A stretch of DNA of 25,639 bases. Source: Actinomycetes bacterium (GTDB lineage Bacteria > Actinomycetota > Coriobacteriia > Coriobacteriales > Eggerthellaceae). Made by a program: the position numbers and the translations under genes. Below, in pieces: positions 1 to 7,700 of the stretch. The notes beneath the pieces are model-generated. The model saw only the letters and a list, made by a program, of their open reading frames with translations, was not told the DNA's origin and did not search any database. The stretch lies in assembly GCA_023460315.1 (NCBI GenBank), contig JAEWQO010000119.1, positions 1 to 25,639 on the forward strand. Direction: 5' to 3'. Numbering within the stretch: the stretch's first letter is position 1; each line of letters begins with the position of its first letter.

Positions 1-15
1 AGGAGTCTACGAAAC

Positions 16-621
16 ATACCTGATAACATTATACAATTAAACGAAGAAATAATCAAAGCCGAATTAAAGGATTTAGTACATTCCAGTGTTGAGCGCTACC
101 CTAGACGAGAATGCTCTGTGGAAGAAGTCTCTCATAGAAATATATCTGGCCGGTGTTTCTGTTCGCCAGTTTGAAGATATCAAAAGCACTTCGGGATACG
201 AAGTATCTCCGGGTACAGCAACCTTAACAAGAAGGCATATGAGCATATCGAAACTTGGCGTAATCGACCCCTGAATGGCGGAAACTATCCCTATGTCTTT
301 TTGGATGGTATTTTCCTGAAACGCTGTTGGAGCGGCAACTACGAGAATGTATTCATACTAATTGCTATCGGTGCAAACGAGGATGGTTACCGTGAAATAA
401 TCGGCGCATCAGAAGGGAACAAAGTAAAATCGGGAAAGCTGGAAAAACTTCTTGATTGAGTTAAAGAGATGTGGACTCAAAGGTGTTCAATGATTATAGA
501 GGATAAAAATCTTGATATGCTTGAATCCATTCCTGAAGTATTTCCTGACGCCAAATATCAGCATTATACGGTACATTTCTACAGAAATATCTTCTCTATG
601 ACACCTCGCAGCCGGATGAAA
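16..621 (+). pseudogene. IS256-family (mutator) transposase, 5' part, decayed
   Basis: The plus strand reads as an IS256-family transposase in several frames. An N-terminal stretch (DNIIQLNEEIIK, about 19-90) is followed by an apparent internal deletion and then by RYPRRECSVEE, AGVSVRQFEDI, RPLNGGNYPYVFLDGIF and VFPDAKYQHYTVHFYRN. These are family landmarks, including DDE aspartates in FLDGI and IIEDK. The start codon appears mutated to ATA (16-18), while AGGAG at 1-5 still sits at RBS distance. Frameshifts near 130 and 470 and a TGA at 457-459 make it non-functional. The reading frame runs into the IS66 insertion at 622 and resumes at 3418 (RMK then RVAKMLKAIH). Family assignment is by recalled consensus and is strong; the exact IS name is unknown. 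Confidence 0.85.
614..621. repeat. Left target-site duplication (GGATGAAA) of the IS66 element
   Basis: GGATGAAA lies immediately outside the left IS66 end and is repeated exactly at 3410-3417 outside the right end. Eight-base duplications are the normal length for IS66-family insertions. Confidence 0.93.
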
Positions 622-646
622 GTAAGCGTCAAAACATACGCCCCTA
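622..646 (+). repeat. IS66 left terminal inverted repeat
   Basis: The repeat starts GTAAGCGTCAAA, identical over 12 bases to the reverse complement of the right end. After a few mismatches, CGCC and TAG match again. The GTAA terminus is typical of IS66. Confidence 0.9.
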
Positions 647-655
647 GTATATTTA

Positions 656-679
656 AAGCGCCGCTTATTTGCGGCGCTT
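656..679. terminator. GC-rich hairpin at the tnpC end of the IS66 element
   Basis: AAGCGCCGC and GCGGCGCTT form a perfect 9-bp stem with a 6-base loop. The tnpC stop codon (665-667) lies inside the loop. On the minus strand the stem is followed by an AT-rich but not strongly T-rich sequence, so it could be a weak terminator of the transposase operon or a structure that blocks read-through across the IS end. The hairpin is certain from sequence; its function is inferred. Confidence 0.6.
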
Positions 680-2302
680 ACTGTAGCAATCAGCCGGAAG
701 TGTCTTTGACCACGGCATGAGTGGCTCCAGCTTTGATTGTTCTATATTTCCATCTTTATTAATGATTTTGGGCAGTTCTGTAAGAAGATAATTGATATAG
801 TAATACACGTTGAGATTGTTTGCCCTAGCCGTTTCGGTAATGCTGTAGATGATTGCGCTGGCCTGGGCACCTCTTATTGTATTTATCGTCATCCAGTTCT
901 TACGTCCGATGGTGAAATTCCGGAGAGCACGTTCGCTGGCTGAGTCATCAATGGGAACTTCTCCATCGGTTAAAAATACTTTTAGGTATTCTTCCTGGTT
1001 TACGCTGTATTGAAGTCCGGAAGCGGTTTTTCCTTTCGGAGGGACTACTGTGCTAGACAGACATTTCTTTACCCACGCAAAGTATTCCTCCACCAATGGC
1101 TTGATTGAGGTCTGTCGTTCCTTTAAGCGTTCCTGCGGTGACAGCTCCTTCAGGCTGTTCTCCAGATCGTAGATTGCACCGATCCGGACCAGAGCCTGAT
1201 ACGCGATCGATTGCCGTATCAGTTTCTCATTGCCTTTGCCGATGGCTTTTATCGCATCAGCATAATCCCTGCGAGCATGTGCAAAGCAGTTGGCATTTAT
1301 GAGTCCTTTCAGATCACGTGCAGTCTTGTGATACTGCTCCAGACCATCGGTCACCAGGATCCCTTGGAAGTCTTTGTAGTACTCCTTGGGATGGTCACTG
1401 TGACGCGTCTTTTGATACTCATACACAATGATCTTTGGAACCGGACTTAATTCGCCGGTGAGATGTACCCACATATAACTTTTGCTGCCGGCAGGCCGAT
1501 CGTCATGAATTACTTCCACTATAGTCTCATCACACTGATTCACATGCGCTTTTAATGAGGTTGCTTTCATAAGTTCATATACGGGTACAAAATATTTTTC
1601 AGCAGCATTAACCGTCCAGTTGGACATGGTCTGTTTCGACAGATTTAATCCGTTTGTCTGGAAATCACGCGCGATCCGATCCAGGGGATTGCCATTCACA
1701 TACTTGGCATTAATGATTGCTGCTTCCAAAGAAGGCGTTGCAATACTTCCCCGGAACAAAGTATCCGGATGATCTGCGCGAAGAAACTCATCCTGATGCA
1801 TCCCATCGGTTCCGACATATACCTTGATTACATGCTTTTCAGCAATCCATTTGGCAGGCTCAAAACGTAATTGCCAGAATATTTCATCCGGCATGCTTCT
1901 CCAGTTACCTTTGCCAAAGGTGTCAAGGAGTTTTTCCTCTGTTACATCATGAGGGATTTCCTCCTGCGGGAAGTCTTTTAAATCTTCTTCACGCTGCCCT
2001 TTCCGCTTGCTTTTACGAGGTTTCTTCTCCGCTTCAATAATGACTTCTTCAATTGTTGGCTCTGGTATGCTTTCATCGCAGCAAGCCTCAGCTTCATTGA
2101 AAAAGGATATCTGACCTGTGATTGCCTCCAGCTTCTCGGACCCGCGGCCGAAGCGTTGCTGATTTACAAGGCGGACCTGTTCCATAAGGTTCTCATAATC
2201 CTGTTCAAGCTTGTCCAGACGATCCTGCATCTGGTAGATGATATCGTCCTTAGATCCGGTATCCATTGTATTCAGTTCATCGGGAGTGAATTTTTTGCAC
2301 AT
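665..2302 (-). CDS. tnpC: IS66-family DDE transposase (TnpC), 545 aa
   Basis: This is the full-length transposase that moves the surrounding IS66 element. The N-terminus (residues about 15-60) is a heptad-rich coiled coil/leucine zipper ending in the family pattern QQRFGRGSEKL. A basic and acidic linker follows, then the DDE catalytic domain. Likely catalytic residues are Asp258 (NQCDETIVEV), Asp319 (LVTDGLEQY) and Glu457 (IDDSASERALR), followed by the IGRKNW motif typical of IS66 C-termini. The length is normal for the family and there is no internal stop or frameshift. It lies downstream of the unassigned small ORF and tnpB and is presumably co-transcribed with them. Confidence 0.95.
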   Translation of the reverse strand: MCKKFTPDELNTMDTGSKDDIIYQMQDRLDKLEQDYENLMEQVRLVNQQRFGRGSEKLEAITGQISFFNEAEACCDESIPEPTIEEVIIEAEKKPRKSKRKGQREEDLKDFPQEEIPHDVTEEKLLDTFGKGNWRSMPDEIFWQLRFEPAKWIAEKHVIKVYVGTDGMHQDEFLRADHPDTLFRGSIATPSLEAAIINAKYVNGNPLDRIARDFQTNGLNLSKQTMSNWTVNAAEKYFVPVYELMKATSLKAHVNQCDETIVEVIHDDRPAGSKSYMWVHLTGELSPVPKIIVYEYQKTRHSDHPKEYYKDFQGILVTDGLEQYHKTARDLKGLINANCFAHARRDYADAIKAIGKGNEKLIRQSIAYQALVRIGAIYDLENSLKELSPQERLKERQTSIKPLVEEYFAWVKKCLSSTVVPPKGKTASGLQYSVNQEEYLKVFLTDGEVPIDDSASERALRNFTIGRKNWMTINTIRGAQASAIIYSITETARANNLNVYYYINYLLTELPKIINKDGNIEQSKLEPLMPWSKTLPADCYSKRRK

Positions 2303-2329
2303 GTTTTTCGCCTTTCTGTATTGTAATCA

Positions 2330-2575
2330 TTATAACAGAAAGGCTGGTAAATAGCTAATTTCGTGGTTTTCAAGCATCGTCATTTTGCCACCATGCCAGA
2401 GCCTGTCATTTACTATCTGGAGCGTTGGAAATATAGAGTTTTCAAGGTTCAAAAAGCTTGTATAAAAGCCATATGTATACTCTAGGTGGTTTCTGAAACA
2501 GCCAGGAAACCGGTCATTCCGGACGACTCCTACGCCCGAAAACAGGCAAATATTTTCTCTGTTTTGCACAATCAT
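2330..2575 (-). CDS. Small ORF inside the IS66 element, unassigned (81 aa)
   Basis: The open frame starts with an ATG overlapping the tnpB stop as TGATG (2573-2577), the classic layout for translational re-initiation, and ends 27 bases before tnpC. The protein is not recognised. It has a central aromatic-rich stretch (EYTYGFYTSFLNLENS) and no clear membrane segment or catalytic motif. It is either a passenger or accessory ORF of this IS subtype, or a fortuitous frame in the tnpB-tnpC spacer. The TGATG junction is the only positive evidence for translation. Confidence 0.4.
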   Translation of the reverse strand: MIVQNRENICLFSGVGVVRNDRFPGCFRNHLEYTYGFYTSFLNLENSIFPTLQIVNDRLWHGGKMTMLENHEISYLPAFLL

Positions 2576-2931
2576 CAGTAGATTTTTGTTGGGGTTACAT
2601 CCTTTATCTTCGGGTCTAGCGGATTCAAACCAAGCATCAGATAATTATACTGGTCTTCTGTAAGCTCAGCAGCTTCTTCCGTTGTACGAGGCCAGGACAG
2701 GGTCCCATCTTCAAATCTTTTGTATAGAAGTAAGAATCCATTTCCCATCCAGAGCAATCCTTTCATACGATCGGATTTCCTGCCACAGAAGAGAAATAAG
2801 GTTCCTTGCTCAAATGGGTTTTGATTATATTTACCGCCGATAATCATCGAGAGTCCGTCGATGCTTTTTCTCAGATCTACGGTTCCGCAGGCAAGTACTA
2901 CACGGCGTATTCCAGCAGCATCCTCAAGCAT
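2575..2931 (-). CDS. tnpB: IS66 accessory protein TnpB, 118 aa
   Basis: TnpB is the conserved second protein of IS66 elements; it is needed for transposition but has no known catalytic role. The landmarks are clear: MLEDAAGIRRV at the start, the CGTVDLRKSIDGL block, PFEQGTLFLFCGRKSDRMK, LLYKRFEDG, and WPRT followed by LTEDQYNYLMLGL. The frame is open from 2991, but the ATG at 2931 fits the family N-terminus. It overlaps the end of orf1 by 8 bases (ATGCTTGA), giving start-stop coupling. Confidence 0.92.
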   Translation of the reverse strand: MLEDAAGIRRVVLACGTVDLRKSIDGLSMIIGGKYNQNPFEQGTLFLFCGRKSDRMKGLLWMGNGFLLLYKRFEDGTLSWPRTTEEAAELTEDQYNYLMLGLNPLDPKIKDVTPTKIY

Positions 2932-3313
2932 GTGACACCTCACGGAGGATTCTCGACAGCAGGTCATCAGCGATATCATTCGATAACGCAATTGTCATTG
3001 TCGCTGTTTTGATCACAGCAGTTGGTCTGATATTTTCAGGAACGATGTCTGGCGCTATTCTTTTAGGTTCTGGTAAGCGGAGCTCAGCAAATGAGATTTC
3101 TGAATTATCTTGAACGGCAGGCAACAGCGAAGAATGATCCATTTGTTCGAAAGTTTCCTTTCGTAACTTACGTTGCCAATAGTAATACGATTTTTCACTA
3201 ACTTGATTCTCTGTCATCCATTGCTTTGCACTCATCCCAGCCGGTCTGTTTTGACACTGAAGTATAATATCCTTCCATCTGGAATTGCGCACGGTGTGAG
3301 ATATTTGATCCAT
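2924..3313 (-). CDS. tnpA: IS66 orf1 / TnpA-like protein, 129 aa
   Basis: This is the first gene of the IS66 element. The N-terminal half (SRWKDIILQCQNRPAGMSAK through SEKSYYYWQRKLR) is the helix-turn-helix-like module of IS66 orf1 proteins, thought to bind DNA. The C-terminal half is a short variable region ending in a TMTIALSNDIADDLLSRIL block. The frame is open from 3352, but the ATG at 3313 is preferred because TAAGGAGG lies nine bases upstream. The 3' end overlaps tnpB by 8 bases. Confidence 0.88.
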   Translation of the reverse strand: MDQISHTVRNSRWKDIILQCQNRPAGMSAKQWMTENQVSEKSYYYWQRKLRKETFEQMDHSSLLPAVQDNSEISFAELRLPEPKRIAPDIVPENIRPTAVIKTATMTIALSNDIADDLLSRILREVSHA

Positions 3314-3322
3314 GGTAAGTGG

Positions 3323-3330
3323 CCTCCTTA
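3323..3330 (-). promoter_or_regulatory. RBS fixing the IS66 orf1 start
   Basis: TAAGGAGG on the minus strand, nine bases before the ATG at 3313. It favours that start over the in-frame ATG at 3352. Confidence 0.75.
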
Positions 3331-3385
3331 AAAAACTAATAGTTTTTTGCATTTTTTAAAGTATGCCACAAAAAATAAATTTAGC

Positions 3386-3409
3386 CTAGGCGAGCGATTT
3401 GACGCTTAC
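3386..3409 (-). repeat. IS66 right terminal inverted repeat
   Basis: Read on the minus strand the end is GTAAGCGTCAAATCGCTCGC. It matches the left end over its first 12 bases and again at CGCC and TAG. Confidence 0.9.
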
Positions 3410-3417
3410 GGATGAAA
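3410..3417. repeat. Right target-site duplication (GGATGAAA) of the IS66 element
   Basis: Exact copy of 614-621, directly abutting the right IS66 end. Confidence 0.93.
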
Positions 3418-3813
3418 CGTGTTGCAAAAATGCTGAAGGCGATTCATACCCAGGAAAGTAAAGAAGCTGCCCGTGAAAAGACAAAACAGGTAGCGAATGA
3501 GCTGCGGAACATGAAACTGAAGGAAGCTGCAAAAAAGCTCGAAGATCGCATGAAGAGACTTTAGCATATATGAGCTTTTCTTACGAACACTGGCGTCGCA
3601 TTCGGACAAACAACTCAATCGAACGATTTAATTGTGAAATAAAGCGCCGCACAAAGTAGTCGGTACATTCCCTGACGGGCAATCAGCCCTTATGTTGGTA
3701 TGTGCCCGGCTTCGTCATGTAGCCGGAACCAGTGGGATGCAAAGTTATATATGAACATGAAACATCTGAATCCAATGCAATCTGCTGATGAAGCAGCTTT
3801 CATAGCCAGCTAA
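3418..3813 (+). pseudogene. IS256-family transposase, 3' part, decayed
   Basis: This continues the transposase interrupted at 621. RVAKMLKAIHTQESKEAAREK and LRNMKLKEAAKKLEDR read in the original frame, which is then broken by a shift near 3555. The next frame gives ETLAYMSFSYEHW, RIRTNNSIERFN (with the third catalytic acid, Glu, in SIERFN) and EIKRRTK. A third frame gives VVGTFPDGQSALMLVCARLRHVAGT. The tail MNMKHLNPMQSADEAA ends at a TAA at 3811-3813. At least three frame changes show it was dead independently of the IS66 insertion. Confidence 0.85.
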
Positions 3814-4108
3814 CTAGCGGTTACCAAACGACTAATTATGAATTTGTAAAATACGGGAGTATCCCAAAAACAGATTTATAAAACAGATATAGGCTAGAAC
3901 CACTGAAAAATGGCTTTGCCCAACATTATGATATTTCATCTCAATATTCACCTTTTACCACCATTATTAAATAAAAGCTAATTAAATTTCACCTTTTTAA
4001 GATTTACTTATTAAAATAGAGTCCCCTTTTACTATAAGGAGAACTCTATAATTACGCTATTTTTGTTTGGCTATGCTCTTCTTCCGAGCAAGTTGTAATT
4101 TTGTTAAA
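3814..4108. other. Intergenic stretch between the IS256 remnant and the defence operon
   Basis: AT-rich sequence with no supportable coding frame. The only element I can support is the hairpin terminator at 4019-4046. No recognisable IS256 right terminal repeat was seen, though it may be decayed. Confidence 0.6.
4019..4046 (-). terminator. Rho-independent terminator candidate of the defence operon
   Basis: On the minus strand GAGTTCTCCTT and AAAGGGGACTC pair over 11 positions, including two G-U pairs, with a 6-base loop. TATTTTAATAAG follows. It lies about 60 bases after the stop of the receiver-domain gene, the last gene of the minus-strand cluster, where an operon end is expected. The U-tract is short, so strength is uncertain. 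Confidence 0.65.
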
Positions 4109-5539
4109 TTATCTACTATATAAATCCAATCCTTGTTTGGAAAAATCGGTTGCTATATACTGACGTAAGGTCAGATAATATTTTCTATTTAAAGTGAAAC
4201 ACACTTCCAGATCATCTATGGATCCTTTTTCCAAAAAAGTACATTGATTAATATTAAATAATAGATAATAATCAATACCGTTATATTCTATTGGATCAAA
4301 CTTATTAAAAATATAGTCACTTGCTTTTTTTATGGATTTCAATAAGCCATCTTCTTCGTACTTATTATATGTCTCACATGAAATAAGAACTCCTGGCATC
4401 ACCCGAACTACAGGGTATTTATTTTGTGCGGTTTCACATTCTCCATTTACATTCACCCAAATATAAATTATATTTTCATCTTCTTTAAATTTCACTATGC
4501 TTTCTCTATACTTAACATCATCACTATATACTTTTGACAAATTAAAAAACTCAAAGATTTTACTCTCATCTCTATATATATTTCCAGGGGAATCTGCTTT
4601 ATACGTTGGTGATACAATCTTCCAAGAATTAAATCTCGCTTGTGATGGAACTAAATCTGTATTTTTTTGTATGTCAAGTGGCAAAAAACCATCAACCGAA
4701 ATATTTATTACATCTTCGTAATAAAAATACGCATACAAATCATTCAATTCCATTAACGCTGCACAAAGCTTATCTTTCCCTTCAACAATTTCAAATTGGC
4801 CTTCTAATCTATTCTTAGCCAAATAATATACCATTGCGGGCAATTTCTTGTCTATCGGAATTGACTCTGGTATCTGTGAAAATATTTCATTGACAACTTT
4901 ATGTACTGAATTTCTTACAGTATTTTCCCATATTATAAATAGAGAAAGTAAACCTGCATTCTTTAATCCGTCATACAGTTCATTCTGAAGTCTTTCCATA
5001 CTATCCGGAATAAATACTCTTTCAGTTTCATCTTCATCTGAAATGACTCTCATTTCAACTTTTTGCATTACTTTTTCAACATTTTCTACTTCTCCATCCT
5101 CTAGTATTCTTTTTATATCGTCCACCAAAGAGTACATATCACTATCTTTTGTTTCAAAATAATCTTCTTTTGAAAGGCAAAGTACAAACTCTGGTCTATA
5201 GGGCTTATCCTCCAGTTCTTTTTCCAAATCCTCTTTGTAGTCATCTCCCGTACTACTCCAGATAATTAATAGATATGGCCCGTTATGCTCCCCTAGTATA
5301 GTCTTCAAGATATTACATGCATTTGAGACAATAGTTTTAGCATCTGTATTGGTTGCAAAACGTAAATCTAAAAAAAATAATCTGACACCATTTAATGGCT
5401 GTAATGGTAATTCGCTCTGTTTTCCAGAAAAATAAATAACTGGAATGGCGTTCTTATTCAGTATATTAATAAGCGGTAATATTTCCTGGAAACGGTCATC
5501 AACAATTACCACTTTCCCTCCATTTGGTATATTGTTCAT
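4109..5539 (-). CDS. Atypical receiver-domain protein, partner of the dual-GHKL ATPase (476 aa)
   Basis: Residues about 8-130 look like a divergent CheY-type receiver. VVIVDDR supplies the acidic pair (Asp14, Asp15), LFFLDLR the candidate phospho-acceptor (Asp58), and LLIIWSS (Ser95/Ser96) the position of the conserved Thr/Ser. Residues about 170-476 form a domain I do not recognise, with no DNA-binding, nuclease or membrane signature; it begins with a helical block (LLSLFIIWENTVRN). The gene starts 4 bases after the preceding stop, and its RBS (AAAGGAG) lies in the end of the GHKL gene, so the pair are probably coupled and work together. A phosphorelay role is inference; the C-terminal domain could be an effector or a docking part. 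Confidence 0.65.
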   Translation of the reverse strand: MNNIPNGGKVVIVDDRFQEILPLINILNKNAIPVIYFSGKQSELPLQPLNGVRLFFLDLRFATNTDAKTIVSNACNILKTILGEHNGPYLLIIWSSTGDDYKEDLEKELEDKPYRPEFVLCLSKEDYFETKDSDMYSLVDDIKRILEDGEVENVEKVMQKVEMRVISDEDETERVFIPDSMERLQNELYDGLKNAGLLSLFIIWENTVRNSVHKVVNEIFSQIPESIPIDKKLPAMVYYLAKNRLEGQFEIVEGKDKLCAALMELNDLYAYFYYEDVINISVDGFLPLDIQKNTDLVPSQARFNSWKIVSPTYKADSPGNIYRDESKIFEFFNLSKVYSDDVKYRESIVKFKEDENIIYIWVNVNGECETAQNKYPVVRVMPGVLISCETYNKYEEDGLLKSIKKASDYIFNKFDPIEYNGIDYYLLFNINQCTFLEKGSIDDLEVCFTLNRKYYLTLRQYIATDFSKQGLDLYSR

Positions 5540-5543
5540 ATAT

Positions 5544-7631
5544 TTACTCCTTTGAGAATGCCAGCATTACAACTGCACCTTCTTTAAACTCCTCTGGCAA
5601 ATCCACATCACCATTTTCAGGAAATATTATTGCGCCATTCTGAGCAAGCATTATTTCACTAACTATATTTAAACCCAATCCTAAACCATCAGTTTTTGTA
5701 GTTACAAATGGCTTTATTGCATCTTCACCGGATATTTTAAATCCTGTCCCATTATCAGCAATAACAATACCTATAAAACCGTCCATTTCTTCTGTAATTT
5801 TAAATAGTATTTTACGATCAGGTTTCTTTGCATATGTGGTCCAATAAATAGAATTATCAATTATATTAATTATAGCTCCTATAATCATATTTGAAGCGCA
5901 CTTAACAATTGCATTACTGTTAATATCAGTATACTCATCAACAATTTCAATTCCATGCGCGTCCAATCGATATTCTACGCTGAATAATGCTTGATTAATA
6001 ATATCAACAAGATTATTCATTGCCTTACTTTTATTCCTGAGAAGTTCTGCATAGCTATCTACTAATCGCGACAAATGTGCAGATAATCTTCTTATTTTTT
6101 TTGATGTCCCTGCCTCTCTGGCTGCTATTTTTAATTCATTAATTATTTTCTCTATTTCATGAATCACAATTCCATAGCTCATACCTGCATTTGCAGTTTT
6201 TATATACCTTTGTTTTAAAAAATCCAATTCGCGCTCAACTTTTTCCAGAGATTTTTCTAACTGTTCTTTAATGCCCTTATCGATTTGAGCACCAGAAATG
6301 GTTTTTCTAATCTCCGAAATTTCTTCTTTTACTGGCTCCTTAGCACCTCCTGAAAGAGAAGTTCTTAATGACTCTTTATCTATATTCCTTTGTGCAGTAA
6401 ATTGTCCGAGCGCAAATTCTACTGCATCTCTAAAACAATGATATGCCCCATCTTCTATAAAACCTTCGCGATTAGCCTTTTCTTTTAAATCATTACTACT
6501 TTCTCTGCTTAGATAGACAGCCCCAAGTATAATATTATTACTTAAGTTCTTCGCAGGTACATTTACTCTTTTTAAGTCTAACCCCAACCAATCATTACCT
6601 GGTTCTCCATAATCCAAAATACGCATTCCATCTCTGAATACACTGATACCACCGTTTTCATCCAGATAACTTTTAAATGCTGCTTTATCTGATATATATT
6701 TGTTTAAAATACTTGAATCCCTATCAAAAGCAAATACTTTTATTTTTAAATCTCCAATTTTAAAATCAGATAATTTAATATCCTCAAAGTCTTTTTTACC
6801 ATTTTTCGTTACTCTTTTTCTCATTATAACATCTTGCTCAAAAACCACTTTTCTTTTTTTTACATCATGCATAGTGTCATATGGTAAAAAATGATATTCA
6901 AATTTGGATATTACATTGTTTTTCAGTTCCATATCACATTCAAATAATGCGTATTCTTTTATATCCTTAAATTCAAGTAAGCCATCCAACCATTCATTTT
7001 TATTGGTCTTCAAGTCAACTTTAAAAGATTTATCAGATTCAAAAGGTGAATTTAATGCCGTCAGAGATCTATGCAGGTTGCGAAACATGCCTCTCGTCCA
7101 TTCTGCTGATAATTGGCTAATCCTTATACAAGTACCGGTTTTGTTTCCAGTAAAAATTACAGCATCTCTTTCTTGGATATCAATGTTAATATCTGATAGG
7201 TACGCAGCTTTTTCAAATATCCTCCAATCAATATTCAGAATTACTTCTTTTGAATCCTCCATCTTGGAAACAAGTTGAATTACTTTTCCCAATTTATGCA
7301 CACCAAATCTGCCAATCCCCTTTTCTCCAATTGGTAAGCGCCCCAGTTTTGATGATTTTTTACTTTCAACGGCTTCTTTTTTATGACTGTTGCCAGGCTC
7401 CATCCAAATATCACGAATAATATTTATATCCATACCACAACCATCGTCATAGATTTCAATATATGCCTCTTCTTTATTTTCCAGTTCTTGCATATTTACT
7501 ACTACCTTTTTAGCATCTGCATCATAGGCATTTTTAACCAATTCAAGTATTGCAACATTTTCATTTTTAATAAGTTGTTCACCCAATTGCAATAATATCT
7601 GTGCTCTTGGTTTAAATGGCATTTGCAACAT
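5544..7631 (-). CDS. Dual-GHKL ATPase: MutL/Hsp90/paraMORC-type module plus histidine-kinase-type module (695 aa)
   Basis: The N-terminal GHKL ATPase shows ELVKNAYDADA (Glu30, Asn34), IYDDGCGMD (61-68) and IGEKGIGRFG (101-110), the MutL/Hsp90/MORC pattern. An S5-like region containing NREGF follows (around 290-400). A coiled coil spans about 430-475. The second, kinase-like half has an H-box-like segment (IVIHEIEKIINEL, His491), an N-box (INIIDNSIYW), a G1 box (IADNGTGF, 625-631) and a G2 box (GLGLGLNIV, 649-657). GHKL proteins of the first type are known near restriction systems (prokaryotic MORC/paraMORC); having both modules in one chain, next to a receiver protein, suggests sensing. The start ATG at 7631 has GGGGAGGTG just upstream. 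Whether His491 is phosphorylated is unknown. Confidence 0.8.
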   Translation of the reverse strand: MLQMPFKPRAQILLQLGEQLIKNENVAILELVKNAYDADAKKVVVNMQELENKEEAYIEIYDDGCGMDINIIRDIWMEPGNSHKKEAVESKKSSKLGRLPIGEKGIGRFGVHKLGKVIQLVSKMEDSKEVILNIDWRIFEKAAYLSDINIDIQERDAVIFTGNKTGTCIRISQLSAEWTRGMFRNLHRSLTALNSPFESDKSFKVDLKTNKNEWLDGLLEFKDIKEYALFECDMELKNNVISKFEYHFLPYDTMHDVKKRKVVFEQDVIMRKRVTKNGKKDFEDIKLSDFKIGDLKIKVFAFDRDSSILNKYISDKAAFKSYLDENGGISVFRDGMRILDYGEPGNDWLGLDLKRVNVPAKNLSNNIILGAVYLSRESSNDLKEKANREGFIEDGAYHCFRDAVEFALGQFTAQRNIDKESLRTSLSGGAKEPVKEEISEIRKTISGAQIDKGIKEQLEKSLEKVERELDFLKQRYIKTANAGMSYGIVIHEIEKIINELKIAAREAGTSKKIRRLSAHLSRLVDSYAELLRNKSKAMNNLVDIINQALFSVEYRLDAHGIEIVDEYTDINSNAIVKCASNMIIGAIINIIDNSIYWTTYAKKPDRKILFKITEEMDGFIGIVIADNGTGFKISGEDAIKPFVTTKTDGLGLGLNIVSEIMLAQNGAIIFPENGDVDLPEEFKEGAVVMLAFSKE

Positions 7632-7700
7632 ATGGCACCTCCCCTTTCAAATTAATCTATACTCCATAATATATATCTATATTCGTATCTTCAGAGATTA

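Larger units (their letters stand above)
622..3409 (-). mobile_element. Complete IS66-family insertion sequence, 2788 bp
   Basis: The element is bounded by inverted repeats beginning GTAAGCGTCAAA at both ends and by a perfect 8-bp target duplication, GGATGAAA. Its genes are all on the minus strand in the usual IS66 order: orf1 (HTH-type), tnpB, a small extra ORF, then the DDE transposase tnpC. Removing the element plus one target copy (2796 bp, a multiple of three) rejoins the IS256 transposase in frame across RMK-RVAK, which proves the insertion site. All recognisable IS66 genes are open and the two target copies are identical, so the insertion looks recent and the element may still be active. 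Confidence 0.95.

Noticed and set aside
3406..3618. Minus-strand frame of 70 residues beside the right IS66 end
   Set aside because: Shadow of the IS256 transposase remnant, which reads clearly on the plus strand.
6904..7278. Plus-strand frame of 124 residues
   Set aside because: It lies wholly opposite the conserved N-terminal half of the dual-GHKL gene; shadow frame.
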